The notes beneath the pieces are model-generated. The model was not told the DNA's origin. It saw only the letters and a program-made list of their open reading frames with translations, and ran no database searches. Below are positions 63,513-64,000 of a stretch of DNA of 64,000 nucleotides, one piece after another. The DNA lies in NCBI RefSeq assembly GCF_000331535.1, contig NZ_AMZN01000084.1, positions 1 through 64,000 on the forward strand, written 5' to 3'. The DNA comes from Fulvivirga imtechensis AK7 (GTDB taxonomy: Bacteria > Bacteroidota > Bacteroidia > Cytophagales > Cyclobacteriaceae). Position numbers and translations under genes: made by a program. Numbering within the stretch: position 1 is the first letter of the stretch; each line of letters opens with the position of its first letter.

Positions 63513-64000
63513 ATGACACAAGCTACCATTGCCAAAACCCGTACTTATACATTACAATTTTGGTTGCTGTGTTTAAGTTCATACCTGTTTTTTGCCAGCT
63601 TTAACATGATCATACCCGAACTGCCAGACTACCTGACCGCTTTGGGTGGAGAGGAATACAAAGGGCTGATCATCTCTCTGTTTACTCTAACGGCCATGAT
63701 ATCAAGACCCTTTAGTGGAAAATTAACCGATAAAGTGGGACGTATACCTGTCATGATCATTGGCGCTGCCGTGTGTTTCATTCTTGGGTTTGCCTATCCA
63801 TTGGTAACTACAGTTGCAGCTTTTTTTTTATTGCGGCTTGTACATGGGTTTTCTACCGGCTTCAAGCCTACCGGCACAGTGGCCTATGTGGCAGACATAG
63901 TCCCCTACCACAGGAGAGGTGAGGCATTGGGTATTGCTGGTGTTTTTGGCACTATGGGAATGGCCAGTGGCCCCGCGATTGGCAGTCAGATCAAGTTGTG
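63513..64000 (+). CDS. MFS transporter, truncated by the window end
   Basis: About 162 residues are visible. Hydrophobic helices 1-5 with the MFS motif A-like DKVGRIP between helices 2 and 3 (GKLTDKVGRIPVMIIG) and the helix 4 RLVHGFSTGFKPTGT. A drug or metabolite exporter of the major facilitator superfamily is likely. The C-terminal part lies outside the window. Confidence 0.85.
   Translation, partial: MTQATIAKTRTYTLQFWLLCLSSYLFFASFNMIIPELPDYLTALGGEEYKGLIISLFTLTAMISRPFSGKLTDKVGRIPVMIIGAAVCFILGFAYPLVTTVAAFFLLRLVHGFSTGFKPTGTVAYVADIVPYHRRGEALGIAGVFGTMGMASGPAIGSQIKL

Noticed and set aside
1-64000. CRISPR array
   Set aside because: I saw no set of regularly spaced direct repeats; repeats found are dispersed or in pairs.

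Overview
The window looks like a chromosomal segment of a Bacteroidota bacterium, most likely a marine-type Cytophagales relative (Fulvivirga/Flammeovirga-like). The evidence is a secreted protein with a type IX secretion C-terminal sorting domain, a HmuY plus TonB-dependent receptor pair, DUF4097 and DUF4136 proteins, many lipoproteins, weak Shine-Dalgarno sequences, an RF2 gene with programmed frameshift, and dispersed short repeats typical of that group. This placement is inferred from gene content, not from a database search.

Layout. 1-3905: MsbA-like ABC exporter, two tRNA-Leu genes (GAG and CAG), and a small divergent cluster of HTH and hypothetical genes. 3902-6900: a TPR membrane protein, a small lipoprotein, then about 1.4 kb without genes holding a nested inverted-repeat element. 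6901-11769: a bacteriocin-type locus with two double-glycine precursor peptides, further tiny ORFs, a CPBP membrane protease, a HlyD-type adaptor and a C39-peptidase ABC exporter. 12001-17008: an EreA/ChaN-like lipoprotein, small two-TM proteins (one broken by an 8-bp duplication), a LacI-type regulator and two lipoproteins. 17340-25251: PBP1A, a leucine-rich-repeat protein with three WW modules, small exported proteins that appear related to each other, and a Cbp1-like coiled-coil lipoprotein. 25333-30789: a hybrid histidine kinase and three response regulators, including an NtrC-type sigma-54 activator.

31244-37436 (minus strand) is an assimilatory sulfur locus. In transcription order it has a SAM-I riboswitch, a 41-codon leader ORF with six consecutive Cys codons, a ferredoxin, metZ, a second 21-codon leader ORF with Cys-Cys-Phe-Cys-Cys overlapping the metZ stop, a strong intrinsic terminator, sulfite reductase, cobA, siroheme synthase and cysH. 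I read this as layered control: SAM sensing by RNA plus cysteine sensing by ribosome-mediated attenuation at two points. It is the most striking signal in the window.

37833-47171: M42 aminopeptidase, regulatory-domain protein, CrcB, membrane proteins, a kinase-like protein, a T9SS cargo protein, and an ECF sigma/anti-sigma pair followed by two DUF4097 proteins. 47355-51343: a haem-uptake operon (exported CbiX-like chelatase, TonB receptor, HmuY) with a Fur-like palindrome. A near-identical palindrome precedes the neighbouring LuxR regulator. 52819-64000: coiled-coil lipoprotein, giant alpha-2-macroglobulin, LolD-type ATPase, PduO-type adenosyltransferase, ilvE, prfB and a truncated MFS transporter.

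A family of 142-188 bp elements with about 18-bp terminal inverted repeats and, in three copies, exact 4-bp target duplications is scattered in intergenic regions at 30822, 37634, 40602 and 51490 (MITE-like).
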